Numbered from the stretch's first letter, positions 9,115 through 17,845 are shown. The stretch: 49,789 nt of DNA from Pseudomonadota bacterium (GCA_029781795.1 JAKOWB010000236.1:1-49789), one strand, 5' to 3'. Made by a program: numbers and translations. The notes: generated from the letters alone by a model not told the origin.

Positions 9115-11559
9115 CTAGGCCTTGATGCGCGCGCCCGCCGGGTCGTAGAGCGTCTCGCGCTCGATGCGGCAGGGGATGCGCTCGGAGGCCACCTCCAGCT
9201 CGTAGCGGCCGGAATAGAGGAAGTCGTCGTCGACGCCCGCCGCCCGGCGCACATAGCCGTAGCCGATGTTCTTGCCCACCGTGTAGCCCCAGCCGGCCGA
9301 GGAGAGCCAGCCGACCCGCTCGCCGTCGCGATAGATCGTCTCGCGGCCCAGCAGCACGGTGTCGCGGCCTTCGACCGTGAAGCAACCGAGGCGCTTGGCG
9401 AGCGGCGCGCGCGCCTGCTCGGCCAGCACCGCGCGGCCCTGGAAGTCGATGTTCTTGCGCAGCTTCACCGCCCAGCCCATGCCGGCCTCCAGCGGCGTGT
9501 AGTCCGGCCCGATGTCGCTGCCCCAGGCGCGGTAGCCCTTCTCCAGCCGCAGCGATTCGATGGCGCGGTAGCCGGCGTTGCGCAGGCCCAGCGGCGCCCC
9601 CGCCTCCATCAGCAGGCGATAGAGCGTCAGCATCTGCTCGGTCGGGGCATGCAGCTCCCAGCCCAGCTCGCCGACGTAGGTCACGCGCAGCGCGCGCGCC
9701 TTCACCGGCCCGATCTCGATCTCGCGGCAGCTGCCGAAGGGGAAGGCGGCGTTCGAGAGGTCGTCCTTGCAGACCGCCGCCAGGATGTCCCGGGCGCGTG
9801 GGCCCATCAGCGACAGCACGCCATAGGCCGAGGTGACGTCGAAGGCGGCGGCGCGCGCTCCCTCGGGGATCGAGCGCTCGATCCAGGAGAAGTCGTGCGT
9901 GGCGAAGCCCGTGCCGGTGACGATGTAGAAGGCGTCCTCGGCGATGCGCGCGACCGTCAGGTCGCACTGGATGCCGCCCTTGCGGTTCAGCATCTGGGTA
10001 TAGGTCAGGCTGCCGACCTTCTTGTCGACGTCGTTGCTGCAGATCCAGCTCATGGCGGCGGTGGCGTCCGGCCCCTTCACCACGAACTTGGCGAAGGAGG
10101 ACTGGTCGAAGAGGCCGGCGGCCTCGCGCACGGCCTGGTGCTCCTCGCCCACCGCCTCGAACCAGTTCTGCCGGCCGTAGCTGTAGGCGTCCTCGGCCTT
10201 CTCGCCGGCGCGGGCGAACCAGTTGGGCCGCTCCCAGCCCAGCTTCTCGCCGAAGCAGGCGCCCTGCTCCTTCAGCGCGGCGTAGAGCGGCGAGACGCGG
10301 TTGGGCCGGCCGCTGCGGTGCTCCTCGAAGGGCCAGGCCATGGTGTAGTGCTTGGCATAGGCCTCCAGCGTGCGCGTGCGGGTCCAGGAAACCGAATCGT
10401 GCGGCCGGCCGAAGCGGCGGATGTCGACCGGCCAGAGGTCCATCGGCGGCTCGCCGGCGGCCACCCACTCCGCCAGCGCCTTGCCGGCGCCGCCGGCCGA
10501 GGCGATGCCGAAGGCGTTGAAGCCGGCGCCGACGTAGAAGTTCTTCAGCTCCGGCGCCTCGCCCAGAATGAAGTTGCCGTCGGGCGTGAAGGACTCCGGC
10601 CCGTTGATCATCTGCTTGATGCCAGCTTCGGCCAGCGCCGGCACGCGGGCCAGCGCCTGCTCCATCAGCGGCTCGAAGTGGTCGAAGTCGTTGGGCAGCA
10701 GCTGGAAGACGAAGCCGTCGGGAATGCCCTCGACCGCCCAGGGGATGGGGTTCGGCTCGTAGCCGCCGAAGACCAGGCCGCCGACCTCCTCCTTGAAATA
10801 GATCAGGCGGTCGGGGTCGCGCAGGGTCGGCAGCTCGCGCGGCACGCCGGGCAGCGTCTCGGTGATGACGTACTGGTGCTGCACCGAGACCAGCGGCACG
10901 CGCACGCCGGCCATCCGGCCGATGTCGCGCGCCCACTGCCCGCCGCAGTTCACCACCACTTCGGCCTGGATCGTGCCGTGGTCGGTCACGACGCCGGTGG
11001 CGCGGCCCTTGGCCGCCAGGATGCCGGTGACGGTCACGCCCTCGTGGAAGCGGCAACCGCCGGCGCGGGCGCCCTTGGCCAGCGCCAGGGCGATGTCGGA
11101 GGGATTGGCCTGGCCATCGGTCGGCAGGAAGGCCGCGCCCTCCAGGTCGGCGATGTCCATGACCGGCCAGAGGTCGCGCGCTTCCTTGGGCGAGAGGATG
11201 TGCATCTCCAGCCCGAAGGAGTGTGCCGTCGTCGCCTGGCGCCTGATCTCGGTCAGGCGCTCCTTGTTGCAGGCCAGGCGCAGGCCGCCGTTCTGCTTCC
11301 AGCCGGTCGCCTGGCCGGTCTCCGCCTCCAGGCGCTGGTAGAGCTCGACCGAGTGGGTCAGCAGGCGGGTGATGTTGGCCGAGGTGCGGAGCTGCCCCAC
11401 CAGCCCGGCGGCGTGGAAGGTCGAGCCGGAGGTGAGCTTGCCCTTTTCCAGCACCACCACGTCGCGCCAGCCGAGCCGCGCCAGGTGATAGGCGACCGAG
11501 CAGCCGATGATGCCGCCACCGATGATGACCGCGCGCGCCGCGGTGGGAAACTCAGCCAT
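9115..11559 (-). CDS. Dimethylglycine/sarcosine dehydrogenase-like flavoprotein with GcvT domain, paralogue 2
   Basis: At 814 residues it has the same four-part architecture as the neighbouring paralogue: FAD motif IIGGGIIGCSVAYHLAR, FHAAGL with candidate covalent-flavin His49, a central FAO domain, then GcvT and GcvT-C (WELHAPTEQ, SLRLEKGYRAWGSD). The two proteins are clearly homologous throughout but much diverged, so this is an old duplication rather than a recent one. Different substrates, or two successive demethylations, would fit. It starts at ATG 11559, 21 bases after phosphotransferase 2, and is separated from paralogue 1 by about 100 non-coding bases. Confidence 0.9.
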   Translation of the reverse strand: MAEFPTAARAVIIGGGIIGCSVAYHLARLGWRDVVVLEKGKLTSGSTFHAAGLVGQLRTSANITRLLTHSVELYQRLEAETGQATGWKQNGGLRLACNKERLTEIRRQATTAHSFGLEMHILSPKEARDLWPVMDIADLEGAAFLPTDGQANPSDIALALAKGARAGGCRFHEGVTVTGILAAKGRATGVVTDHGTIQAEVVVNCGGQWARDIGRMAGVRVPLVSVQHQYVITETLPGVPRELPTLRDPDRLIYFKEEVGGLVFGGYEPNPIPWAVEGIPDGFVFQLLPNDFDHFEPLMEQALARVPALAEAGIKQMINGPESFTPDGNFILGEAPELKNFYVGAGFNAFGIASAGGAGKALAEWVAAGEPPMDLWPVDIRRFGRPHDSVSWTRTRTLEAYAKHYTMAWPFEEHRSGRPNRVSPLYAALKEQGACFGEKLGWERPNWFARAGEKAEDAYSYGRQNWFEAVGEEHQAVREAAGLFDQSSFAKFVVKGPDATAAMSWICSNDVDKKVGSLTYTQMLNRKGGIQCDLTVARIAEDAFYIVTGTGFATHDFSWIERSIPEGARAAAFDVTSAYGVLSLMGPRARDILAAVCKDDLSNAAFPFGSCREIEIGPVKARALRVTYVGELGWELHAPTEQMLTLYRLLMEAGAPLGLRNAGYRAIESLRLEKGYRAWGSDIGPDYTPLEAGMGWAVKLRKNIDFQGRAVLAEQARAPLAKRLGCFTVEGRDTVLLGRETIYRDGERVGWLSSAGWGYTVGKNIGYGYVRRAAGVDDDFLYSGRYELEVASERIPCRIERETLYDPAGARIKA

Positions 11560-11580
11560 GATACGTCCCGTCCCCGTCCT

Positions 11581-12453
11581 TCAGGCTTCTCGTTGGAACT
11601 GGTCCCAGGCCGCCTCGAAGCGGCGGCGGTTCTCGGCGGTATAGGCGCGGTAGTCGAAGTCCAGCGTCGAGTGCAGCTCGGACACCATGGACCAGAGCGT
11701 CTCGCGCAGCAGCGAGGCGCACTTCATCGCACCGTAGCGCCGCAGCAGGTCGGCGTCCGGCGCCTGGCCGAAGTAGCGCGTCAGCAGCTCGGTCTCGAGT
11801 TCCGGCGGGAACTCGTTGTTGGAGGCCAGGCCCCCCAGGTCGAAGAGCGGCGAGTTGAAGCCGGCGTAGTCCCAGTCGACCAGCCAGAGGCGCGTGCCGT
11901 CGTCGATGAAATTGGCCGGCAGCAAGTCGTTGTGGCCGAACACGAGATTGATCGGCCCCACCGCCTCGTCCAGGCGATCGGCGATCTCCAGCAGCCGCGG
12001 CAGCTCGCCGGCGGCGGAGTGGCCGCCGTCGCGGATCGTGCCGCAGTAGTCGCGGATGACGTGAAAGACCCAGAAGACCAGGGCCGGTCCACGCAGGTGC
12101 TTGGGAATCTCGCGGTGCACGCGCTGGATCAGCGGCACGATGCGGGCAAGATTGCCGCGCACGTCCTCGGCGCCGAAGGTGCGGCCCTGGATGAACTCCG
12201 TCACCATGACGCCGGCCTCGACATGGACGATGGCGGGCGAGAGGCCGGCCGCCGCCGCCGCGCGCGCCGCCGCCAGCTCGTTGAAGCGCAGCACGCCATG
12301 CACCGGAATGTCGCCGCCGACGCGCACGAAGTAGGCGCGGCCCTGGTCCACCACCTTGAAGTTGGCGTTGGTGATGCCGCCCTTCAGCGGCTCGGGCGTG
12401 ACCGGCCCGCGCCAGAGCGAAAGGCGCGCCGCGCGTTCGCTGGCTTCGCTCAT
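11581..12453 (-). CDS. Choline-kinase-like phosphotransferase 2 (APH/ChoK fold)
   Basis: The 290-residue kinase has GGITNANFKV, the catalytic loop FGHNDLLPANF (H-x-D-x4-N) and LVDWDYAGFNSPLFDLGGL, all standard for choline/aminoglycoside kinases. It resembles the phosphotransferase at 5655-6584 in motif layout but not closely. Its ATG overlaps the stop of the permease gene by four bases (ATGA), which indicates translational coupling to the transporter. An imported substrate may therefore be phosphorylated directly after uptake. Aminoglycoside resistance is unlikely given the operon context. Confidence 0.87.
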   Translation of the reverse strand: MSEASERAARLSLWRGPVTPEPLKGGITNANFKVVDQGRAYFVRVGGDIPVHGVLRFNELAAARAAAAAGLSPAIVHVEAGVMVTEFIQGRTFGAEDVRGNLARIVPLIQRVHREIPKHLRGPALVFWVFHVIRDYCGTIRDGGHSAAGELPRLLEIADRLDEAVGPINLVFGHNDLLPANFIDDGTRLWLVDWDYAGFNSPLFDLGGLASNNEFPPELETELLTRYFGQAPDADLLRRYGAMKCASLLRETLWSMVSELHSTLDFDYRAYTAENRRRFEAAWDQFQREA

Positions 12454-14447
12454 GACGCCAGTCCCATGCGGCGCTTCTTCTCGCGCGCCCAGGCCTGCAT
12501 CAGGCGGTCGGTGACGATGGCGATGCAGGCAACGCCGGTGCCGGCGACGAAGCCGCGGCCGACGTCGGCCTTGGCGAGGGCGGCATAGACCTCCTGGCCC
12601 AGGTCGCGGGTGCCGACCAGGGCGGTGATCACCAGCATCGAGAGGCCCATCATGATGGTCTGGTTGATGCCGAGCAGGATCTCCGGCAGGGCCAGCGGCA
12701 GTTCCACCTTGAAGAGGCGCTGGCGCGGCGTGCAGCCAGAGGTGATGGCGGCCTCCACCAGGGCAGGCGGCACCTGCTTCAGGCCGTGCGCCGTATAGCG
12801 GATCGGCGCGACGATGGAATAGGCGATGATGGCCAGCAGCGCGGTGAAGTCGCCGTTCTGGAACAGCATGATGGCAGGGATCAGGTAGGCGAAGACCGGC
12901 ATGGTCTGCAGCACGTCGATCACCGGCTGCAGGATGCGATCCACCCAGCGGACCTTGGCGGCGGCGACACCCAGCGGCACGCCGATCAGGCAGGCGACGA
13001 CGACGCCGAGGCCGCAGAGATAGACCGACACCATGGCCGGCACCCAGTTGTCGGTCACGGCGATGAAGAGCAGCAGCCCGGCGACCAGCGCCGCCAGGCG
13101 CCATCCGCCGAGGCGCCAGCCGGCGAAGGCCAGCAGCGCGATGACGCCGACCCAGGGCACGTCGTCGGTGAGGAAGCGCTTGGCCGGCACCATGAAGTTC
13201 AGCAGCAGGGCGTTCTTGGCGCCGTTGAGGGCGTCGAACCATTCCTTGGTGATATAGCTGATCCCGCGGTCGATGGCCGGCGCGACGGTCACCTGCCAGT
13301 CCTTGGGATAGCTCTGCAGCGCGGGCCAGAGCTGGCCGAGGATCCAGCCGGCGGCCAGCACCGCCGCTGCCGCCAGCCAGGCCCGATGGCGCCGCGCCCA
13401 GCCGTCGTGGCGCACGCGCAGGGGCGCCCGCCCGCGCAGCGCCGCCGCCTGGCTGACGCGGTCGACCGCGATCGCGATCAGCGCGATGGCGACGCTGGCC
13501 TCGATGGCGTTGCCGAGCTTCAGCGCGCGCATCGCCGAGAGCACCTCGTAGCCGAGGCCGCCGGCGCCGATCATCGCCGCGATGATCACCATGTTGAGCG
13601 ACTGCATGATGACCTGATTGACGCCGACCATCAGGCCGGAGCGCGCCGCCGGCACCATGACCTTCCAGGTCATCTGCCGTCGCGTGCAGCCGGCCATGCG
13701 GCCGAACTCGACGATCTCCGCCGGTACCTGGCGCAGCGCCAGCAGCGTCAGGCGCACCATCGGCGGCATGGCGAAGATCACCGTGGCGATCAGCGCCGAG
13801 ACCGGGTTGAAGCCGAAGAGGAAGAGGATCGGCACCAGGTAGGCGAAGACCGGCACGGTCTGCATGAAGTCGAGCAGCGGCATGATGGCCTGCTCGAAGC
13901 GGCGCGAGCGATAGGCGCCGATGCCCAGCAGCAGTCCGCCGATCACGCCCAGCGGCACGGCGACGACGATGGCGGCGATCGTCATCATCGCCGCCGCCCA
14001 GCGACCGAACAGCGCCAGGTAGAGCATGGCGCAGCAGACCAGCAGCGCCAGGCGCCAGCCGTTGACGCGCCAGGCGAGCAGCGTCGCCAGCAGCGTCAGC
14101 GCCGGCCAGGGGATCGGCGGCAGGGTCATGCCGAAGAGCTGGAAGCCCTTGGCCAGCAGGCCCTGGGCGAAGAGCAGCGGCCATTCGATCAGCCAGGAGA
14201 CGCCGCGCGTCAGATCCTTGAAGGTGAAGAGGCCGAGGTCGAAGTCGTTGATCAGCCACTTCATCAGGCCGCTGACCCAGGCCTTCAGCGGAGCCACCCA
14301 GGCCTCGGGATAGGACATGGCCCAGGCGAACTGCTCGCGGTAGAGCGAGACCAGCAGCGCGAGCAGCAGGATCAGCAGCGCGCCGCCCTCGCCGATGCCG
14401 AAGCGGCGCAGCGTGCGTTGGCCGGCCGGCAGCGCGAGGTCGCTCAT
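12450..14447 (-). CDS. ABC transporter permease, glycine-betaine/proline type, two permease domains fused
   Basis: The 665-residue membrane protein contains two BPD-type transmembrane domains. The first EAA-like loop reads VEFGRMAGCTRRQMTWKVMVP and the second VEAAITSGCTPRQRLFKVELP; each follows a (P/Q)T(V/M)PVFAYL segment. ProW/OpuAB permeases normally have one domain and act as homodimers, so this is a head-to-tail duplication in one chain that can form a pseudo-dimer with two ATPase subunits. Start and stop both overlap neighbouring genes by ATGA. It works with the ATPase and binding protein upstream. The likely ligand is a betaine or another quaternary amine. Confidence 0.9.
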   Translation of the reverse strand: MSDLALPAGQRTLRRFGIGEGGALLILLLALLVSLYREQFAWAMSYPEAWVAPLKAWVSGLMKWLINDFDLGLFTFKDLTRGVSWLIEWPLLFAQGLLAKGFQLFGMTLPPIPWPALTLLATLLAWRVNGWRLALLVCCAMLYLALFGRWAAAMMTIAAIVVAVPLGVIGGLLLGIGAYRSRRFEQAIMPLLDFMQTVPVFAYLVPILFLFGFNPVSALIATVIFAMPPMVRLTLLALRQVPAEIVEFGRMAGCTRRQMTWKVMVPAARSGLMVGVNQVIMQSLNMVIIAAMIGAGGLGYEVLSAMRALKLGNAIEASVAIALIAIAVDRVSQAAALRGRAPLRVRHDGWARRHRAWLAAAAVLAAGWILGQLWPALQSYPKDWQVTVAPAIDRGISYITKEWFDALNGAKNALLLNFMVPAKRFLTDDVPWVGVIALLAFAGWRLGGWRLAALVAGLLLFIAVTDNWVPAMVSVYLCGLGVVVACLIGVPLGVAAAKVRWVDRILQPVIDVLQTMPVFAYLIPAIMLFQNGDFTALLAIIAYSIVAPIRYTAHGLKQVPPALVEAAITSGCTPRQRLFKVELPLALPEILLGINQTIMMGLSMLVITALVGTRDLGQEVYAALAKADVGRGFVAGTGVACIAIVTDRLMQAWAREKKRRMGLAS

Positions 14448-15499
14448 CCCTTCCCCGCCCCGGCCGGCACCGCCGCCGTGTCGCCGACCAGCACCCGCAG
14501 CACCGCGGCCCGGGTCACCAGGCCCAGCGGCTGGCCGCTCTCGTCCTCCACCGCGAAGGGCTGCGTGCCCTCCACCACCTGCTGCGCCACCTGTTGCACC
14601 CGCGCGCCGGCCGGCAGGCGGCCGGCCACGGCGGCGGCGGCGTCAAAGGGCTGCATGATGGCGCGCAGGGTCAGCACCTTGGCGCGGGACACGTCGCGGG
14701 TGAACTCCGCCACGTAGTCGGTGGCCGGGCTGGTCACCAGTTCCTCCGGCGTGCCGACCTGGATCACCGCGCCGTCCTTCATGATGGCGATGCGGTCGGC
14801 CAGGCGGATCGCCTCGTCGAAATCGTGGGTGATGAAGACGATGGTCTTGTGCAGCACCGACTGCAGGCGCAGGAACTCGTCCTGCATCTCGCGCCGGATC
14901 AGCGGGTCGAGGGCCGAGAAGGGCTCGTCCAGGAACCAGATCTCCGGCTCCACCGCCAGGCTGCGGGCGATGCCGACGCGCTGCTGCTGGCCCCCCGACA
15001 GCTCGCGCGGGTAATAGGATTCCCGACCCTTCAGGCCGACCAGCTCGATGACCTTGAGGGCGCGCTCATCGCGCTCGGCGCGACCGACGCCCTGCACCTC
15101 CAGCGGGAAGGCGACGTTGCGCAGCACGTTGAGGTGCGGCAGAAGGGCGAAGTGCTGGAACACCATCCCCATCTTGTGCCGGCGCAGCTCGATCATCTCG
15201 CGCTCGCTCGCCGCCAGCAGGTCGTTGCCGTCGAACAGCACGCGCCCCGCCGTCGGTTCCACCAGGCGCGAGAGGCAGCGCACCAGCGTCGACTTCCCCG
15301 AGCCCGACAGGCCCATGATGATGAAGATCTCGCCGGCGCGGATCTGCAGATTGACGTCGCGCACCGCGCCGATGATACCGGCGCGCTTCAGGTCGTCGCC
15401 CGAGGGGTGCCCGTCATGCGCGCGCAGCACCGCGCCAGGGGCATTGCCGAACAGTTTCCAGACGCCCTCGCAGGCGAGCTTTACCGGCCGCTCTGGCAT
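14444..15499 (-). CDS. ABC transporter ATP-binding protein, glycine-betaine/choline type (ProV/OpuAA-like)
   Basis: The 351-residue ATPase has Walker A GLSGSGKST, signature LSGGQQQRV, Walker B IWFLDEPFSALD and the switch His in FITHDFDEA. The N-terminal extension before the first strand and a C-terminal CBS-like part (residues about 260-345) are typical of ProV/OpuAA, where the CBS region senses ionic strength. The ATG at 15499 follows GGAGAG with a short spacer; an open frame to 15553 runs into a palindromic repeat and is not used. It overlaps the permease gene by ATGA. A 164-base gap with a REP element separates it from the binding-protein gene. Confidence 0.9.
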   Translation of the reverse strand: MPERPVKLACEGVWKLFGNAPGAVLRAHDGHPSGDDLKRAGIIGAVRDVNLQIRAGEIFIIMGLSGSGKSTLVRCLSRLVEPTAGRVLFDGNDLLAASEREMIELRRHKMGMVFQHFALLPHLNVLRNVAFPLEVQGVGRAERDERALKVIELVGLKGRESYYPRELSGGQQQRVGIARSLAVEPEIWFLDEPFSALDPLIRREMQDEFLRLQSVLHKTIVFITHDFDEAIRLADRIAIMKDGAVIQVGTPEELVTSPATDYVAEFTRDVSRAKVLTLRAIMQPFDAAAAVAGRLPAGARVQQVAQQVVEGTQPFAVEDESGQPLGLVTRAAVLRVLVGDTAAVPAGAGKG

Positions 15500-15523
15500 G
15501 CGCTCTCCAAGATCAAAGCAGGC

Positions 15524-15610
15524 GTCATGCTCGGGCTCGTCCCGAGCATCCATCCCGCCGCTCGCGCCGGCGGCCCAATGGACCCTCGGACCAAGCCCGA
15601 GGGTGACGAC
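15524..15610. repeat. Paired palindromic REP-type element inside the ABC operon
   Basis: Two hairpins of the alphaproteobacterial REP kind lie in opposite sense. The left one has arms ATGCTCGGG (15527-15535) and CCCGAGCAT (15541-15549) around CTCGT. The right one has arms ACCCTCGG (15582-15589) and CCGAGGGT (15597-15604). Outer GTCAT and GTGAC ends and a CCAT/ATGGA inner border complete the pattern. In an operon such a pair can protect the upstream part of the message and lower distal expression, which would let the binding protein be made in excess over the transporter core. That role is inference. Confidence 0.75.
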
Positions 15611-15663
15611 GGAAGGGCGATCGAGGGCGCGGACCCTGCCGCGCCCTCAGTCAACCAAGGACT

Positions 15664-16617
15664 CTACTTCGTCCAGGCCTGCCAGGTGGCCTGGTTGGCG
15701 TCCATCCACTCCTTGACCACGTCCTCGACGCTCATGCCGTCCAGGTCGACCTTGCCGACCAGCGCGCTCATGGTGGCGTTGTCCATGGAATAGGCGCGGA
15801 TCGCCTTGTAGGCGGCCGGCCACTTGGCCTCACCCGCCTTCGAGCCGATCTTCTTGATCCAGCCGAAGGGCTTGCCGCAGTCGTAGGCCTTGTCGGGGTT
15901 GATGCCCCACTTCGGATCCTCGTAGCAGGCCTTCTCGTAGGTCGGGAACTCGACCCACTCGCCCTCGAACTTGGCGACCGCCCAGTGCGGGGAATAGACC
16001 CAGGCCATGATCGGCGCCTTGCGCTCATAGGCCGACTGGATCTCGGCGAAGAGGCCGGCATCGGTGCCGGCGTTCACCACCTCGAAGGGCAGGCCCAGGG
16101 CCTCGACGCGCTCCTGGTCATAGCCGCCCCAGGTCGCGGGGCCGGAGAGGTAGCGGCCCTTGGGCGCGGTCTCCGGGGTCGCGAAGGCCTCGGGGCACTT
16201 CAGCAGCGCGTGCCAGTCGGGCAGGCCGGGGCAGCGCTCCTTCATGTAGAGCGGGTACCACCACTCCTCCTTGGCCTGCATGCCGATGGCGCCGAGATCG
16301 ACCGTGTTGCCGGTCGCCAACGAGGCCTCCACCGCGTCGCCGGCGGTGGTCTGCCAGAGCTCCATGGCCACCGTCAGGTCGCCGGTCTCCAGCCCGGCGA
16401 ACTGCGCCAGGTAGTCGGCCTGCACGTACTCGACGTTGTAGCCCATCGACTTCAGCACCTCGCCCATGATGGTCGTGGTGATGTACTGGCCGGTCCAGTC
16501 GTTCAGCGTCAGCTTGATGGGGTCGCTGGACTCCGGCACGTCGGCCATCGCCGGGCCGGACGCCAGCGCGGCCACGACGGCACCCGCCGCCAGCCAGCTC
16601 TTCGCACGCAAGGTCAT
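15664..16617 (-). CDS. Periplasmic binding protein of a glycine-betaine/choline-type ABC transporter (OpuAC family)
   Basis: The 317-residue protein begins with a signal peptide (MTLRAKSWL, hydrophobic core, cleavage near AMADVPE). An OpuAC-type domain follows, with several Trp residues placed like the aromatic cage of quaternary-amine binders: LNDWTG, MELWQ, EEWWYP and MAWVYSPHW. This makes a trimethylammonium or related cation a likely ligand. It is the first gene of the minus-strand operon, divergent from the DeoR regulator. The ATG at 16617 is the start that gives a standard signal peptide. Choline, betaine, carnitine and proline betaine all remain possible. Confidence 0.88.
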   Translation of the reverse strand: MTLRAKSWLAAGAVVAALASGPAMADVPESSDPIKLTLNDWTGQYITTTIMGEVLKSMGYNVEYVQADYLAQFAGLETGDLTVAMELWQTTAGDAVEASLATGNTVDLGAIGMQAKEEWWYPLYMKERCPGLPDWHALLKCPEAFATPETAPKGRYLSGPATWGGYDQERVEALGLPFEVVNAGTDAGLFAEIQSAYERKAPIMAWVYSPHWAVAKFEGEWVEFPTYEKACYEDPKWGINPDKAYDCGKPFGWIKKIGSKAGEAKWPAAYKAIRAYSMDNATMSALVGKVDLDGMSVEDVVKEWMDANQATWQAWTK

Positions 16618-16652
16618 GTCATGTTCTCCCAGAGTTGCGGCCGCGCTTGCCC

Positions 16653-16700
16653 GCGCTTGTTGCCGCTGGAATGCTGTTGCGGCGCAACAAGCGCTGTCAA
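16653..16700 (-). promoter_or_regulatory. Candidate promoter and operator of the amine ABC operon
   Basis: On the minus strand a perfect TTGACA (bases 16695-16700) forms a candidate -35 box facing the binding-protein gene, with a weak -10 (CAGCAT) about 18 bases on. An 11-base perfect inverted repeat, GCGCTTGTTGC at 16653-16663 and GCAACAAGCGC at 16684-16694, abuts the -35 and spans the promoter. A nested TTGC-GGC-GCAA lies at 16677-16687. Position and symmetry suit a site for the divergent DeoR-family repressor. The assignment is inference. Confidence 0.55.
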
Positions 16701-16793
16701 GGCGCAATCCAAAGCAAAGCCACAAAATTCCACATTGCCCTACCGGGTAGCGGCGGCATACTCGGCCTGCAACCCGCTGACGAGACAGGCTCG

Positions 16794-17552
16794 ATGCACG
16801 CCTCTGCCCGCCAAGCCGCGATCCTGCGCGCCCTCGCCCGCGAGGGCAGCTGCAGCGTCATGGAGCTGGCCGAGCAGCTCGCCGTCTCGGACGAGACCAT
16901 CCGGCGTGACATCAAGGCCATGGCGGCCAAGGGCCTGCTCGAGCGCGTGCACGGCGGGGCCATCCTGCCCGACGTGCTGCGCGAGCCCGACTTCCAGAAG
17001 CGCATGGCCTACAACGCCGACGCCAAGGGTCGTATCGCCCGCGCCGTAGCGCGGGAGGTGCGCAATGGCGATTCGATCTTCATCGACACCGGCTCGACCA
17101 CGCTCTATGTCGCCCGTGCCCTGGCCGAGCATGCCGATCTCATGATCGTCACCAACGGCGCCGACATCGCCCGCACCCTGGCGCAGTCCGGGCGCAACAA
17201 GGTGTATCTGGCCGGTGGCGAGATCCGCAGCGACGACGGCGCGGTGCTCGGCGGCTCGGCCGTGCGCTTCGTCGAAGCCTTCCGGGTGCGCATCGCCGTG
17301 CTATCGGTGGGTGCCATCCACCTGGAGGACGGCTGCATGGACTTCCACCTGAACGAGGCCGATCTCGCCCAGGTGGCGATCCAGCGCGCCAGCCGCGTGA
17401 TCGTCGTGGCCGACCACAGCAAGTTCGGCGCGCAGGCCTCGGTCCGCGTCTGCGACTTCAGCCAGGTCTCGCAACTGGTCACCGACCGCGACCCCCCTGC
17501 CCCTTTCCTGCGCCGGCTCGAGGACGCGGGCGTGGAATTGGTGGTCGCGTGA
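16794..17552 (+). CDS. DeoR-family transcriptional regulator
   Basis: The 252-residue protein has an N-terminal DeoR-type winged helix (residues about 4-58: MELAEQLAVSDETIRRDIKAMA, ending in ERVHGGA) and a C-terminal DeoRC sugar-phosphate-isomerase-like sensor domain (SIFIDTGSTT, VTNGADIA, AGGEIRSDDGAVLGG). Members usually repress catabolic operons and release on binding a phosphorylated intermediate. That fits a neighbouring operon with two kinases. ATG 16794 is chosen because it starts right before the helix-turn-helix; an upstream extension reads through non-coding promoter DNA. It is divergent from the amine transporter operon. Confidence 0.9.
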   Translation: MHASARQAAILRALAREGSCSVMELAEQLAVSDETIRRDIKAMAAKGLLERVHGGAILPDVLREPDFQKRMAYNADAKGRIARAVAREVRNGDSIFIDTGSTTLYVARALAEHADLMIVTNGADIARTLAQSGRNKVYLAGGEIRSDDGAVLGGSAVRFVEAFRVRIAVLSVGAIHLEDGCMDFHLNEADLAQVAIQRASRVIVVADHSKFGAQASVRVCDFSQVSQLVTDRDPPAPFLRRLEDAGVELVVA

Positions 17553-17577
17553 AGACCTGGGCATGTCGGCGCCGCCA

Positions 17578-17607
17578 TTGACAGCGCGCCGGCCGACAGA
17601 CTAACTC
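17578..17607 (+). promoter_or_regulatory. Candidate promoter of the B12 uptake operon
   Basis: A perfect TTGACA lies at 17578-17583 with TAACTC 18 bases downstream (17602-17607). Transcription would begin near 17614, just before the cobalamin riboswitch. It sits 25 bases after the DeoR gene stop. Confidence 0.45.
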
Positions 17608-17619
17608 GGCAACTGAACG

Positions 17620-17812
17620 CGACGGTGCCTGCCGCAAGGTGGGCTAAGAGGGAACAGGGTGCGGCGCCTCGGCTCCGCTCCCGGCTGCCCCCGCAACTGT
17701 CGGCGGCGAGACGCTGCCCCACGTTCGGTCACTGGGACCCGCCAAGATCGGGCAGTCCTGGGAAGACCGGGCAGCGCCGATGACCCGCCCAGCCAGGAAA
17801 CCTGCCATCGCG
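17620..17812 (+). promoter_or_regulatory. Cobalamin (adenosylcobalamin) riboswitch
   Basis: Signature blocks occur in canonical order: GGTGCC near 17624, AAGAGGGAA at 17646, GGTGCGGCGCC near 17658, GGCTGCCCCCGCAACTGT at 17683-17700, a GGGAAGACCGGGCAGC block, GATGACCCGCC, and the B12 box GCCAGGAAACCTGCC at 17792-17806. The element controls the TonB receptor gene that follows. The 356-base stretch from 17553 to 17908 holds only the promoter, this aptamer and its expression platform. Confidence 0.95.
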
Positions 17813-17845
17813 GCGTCACCCACTCGTCGGGCGGGGTGCACCGAT

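Noticed and set aside
5655-12453. APH-like genes as aminoglycoside resistance determinants
   Set aside because: They are coupled to a betaine-type transporter and demethylase-like enzymes and have choline-kinase-like loops; no mobile element is nearby.
9082-12588. 1168-codon open frame on the plus strand opposite the two flavoprotein genes
   Set aside because: It is the antisense shadow of high-GC genes with clear FAD and GcvT motifs; its own product is low-complexity and matches no family.
12786-14717. 643-codon plus-strand frame opposite the permease
   Set aside because: The product is mostly Asp, His, Arg and Gln repeats from antisense GC-rich codons, and the other strand has a well-formed double permease.
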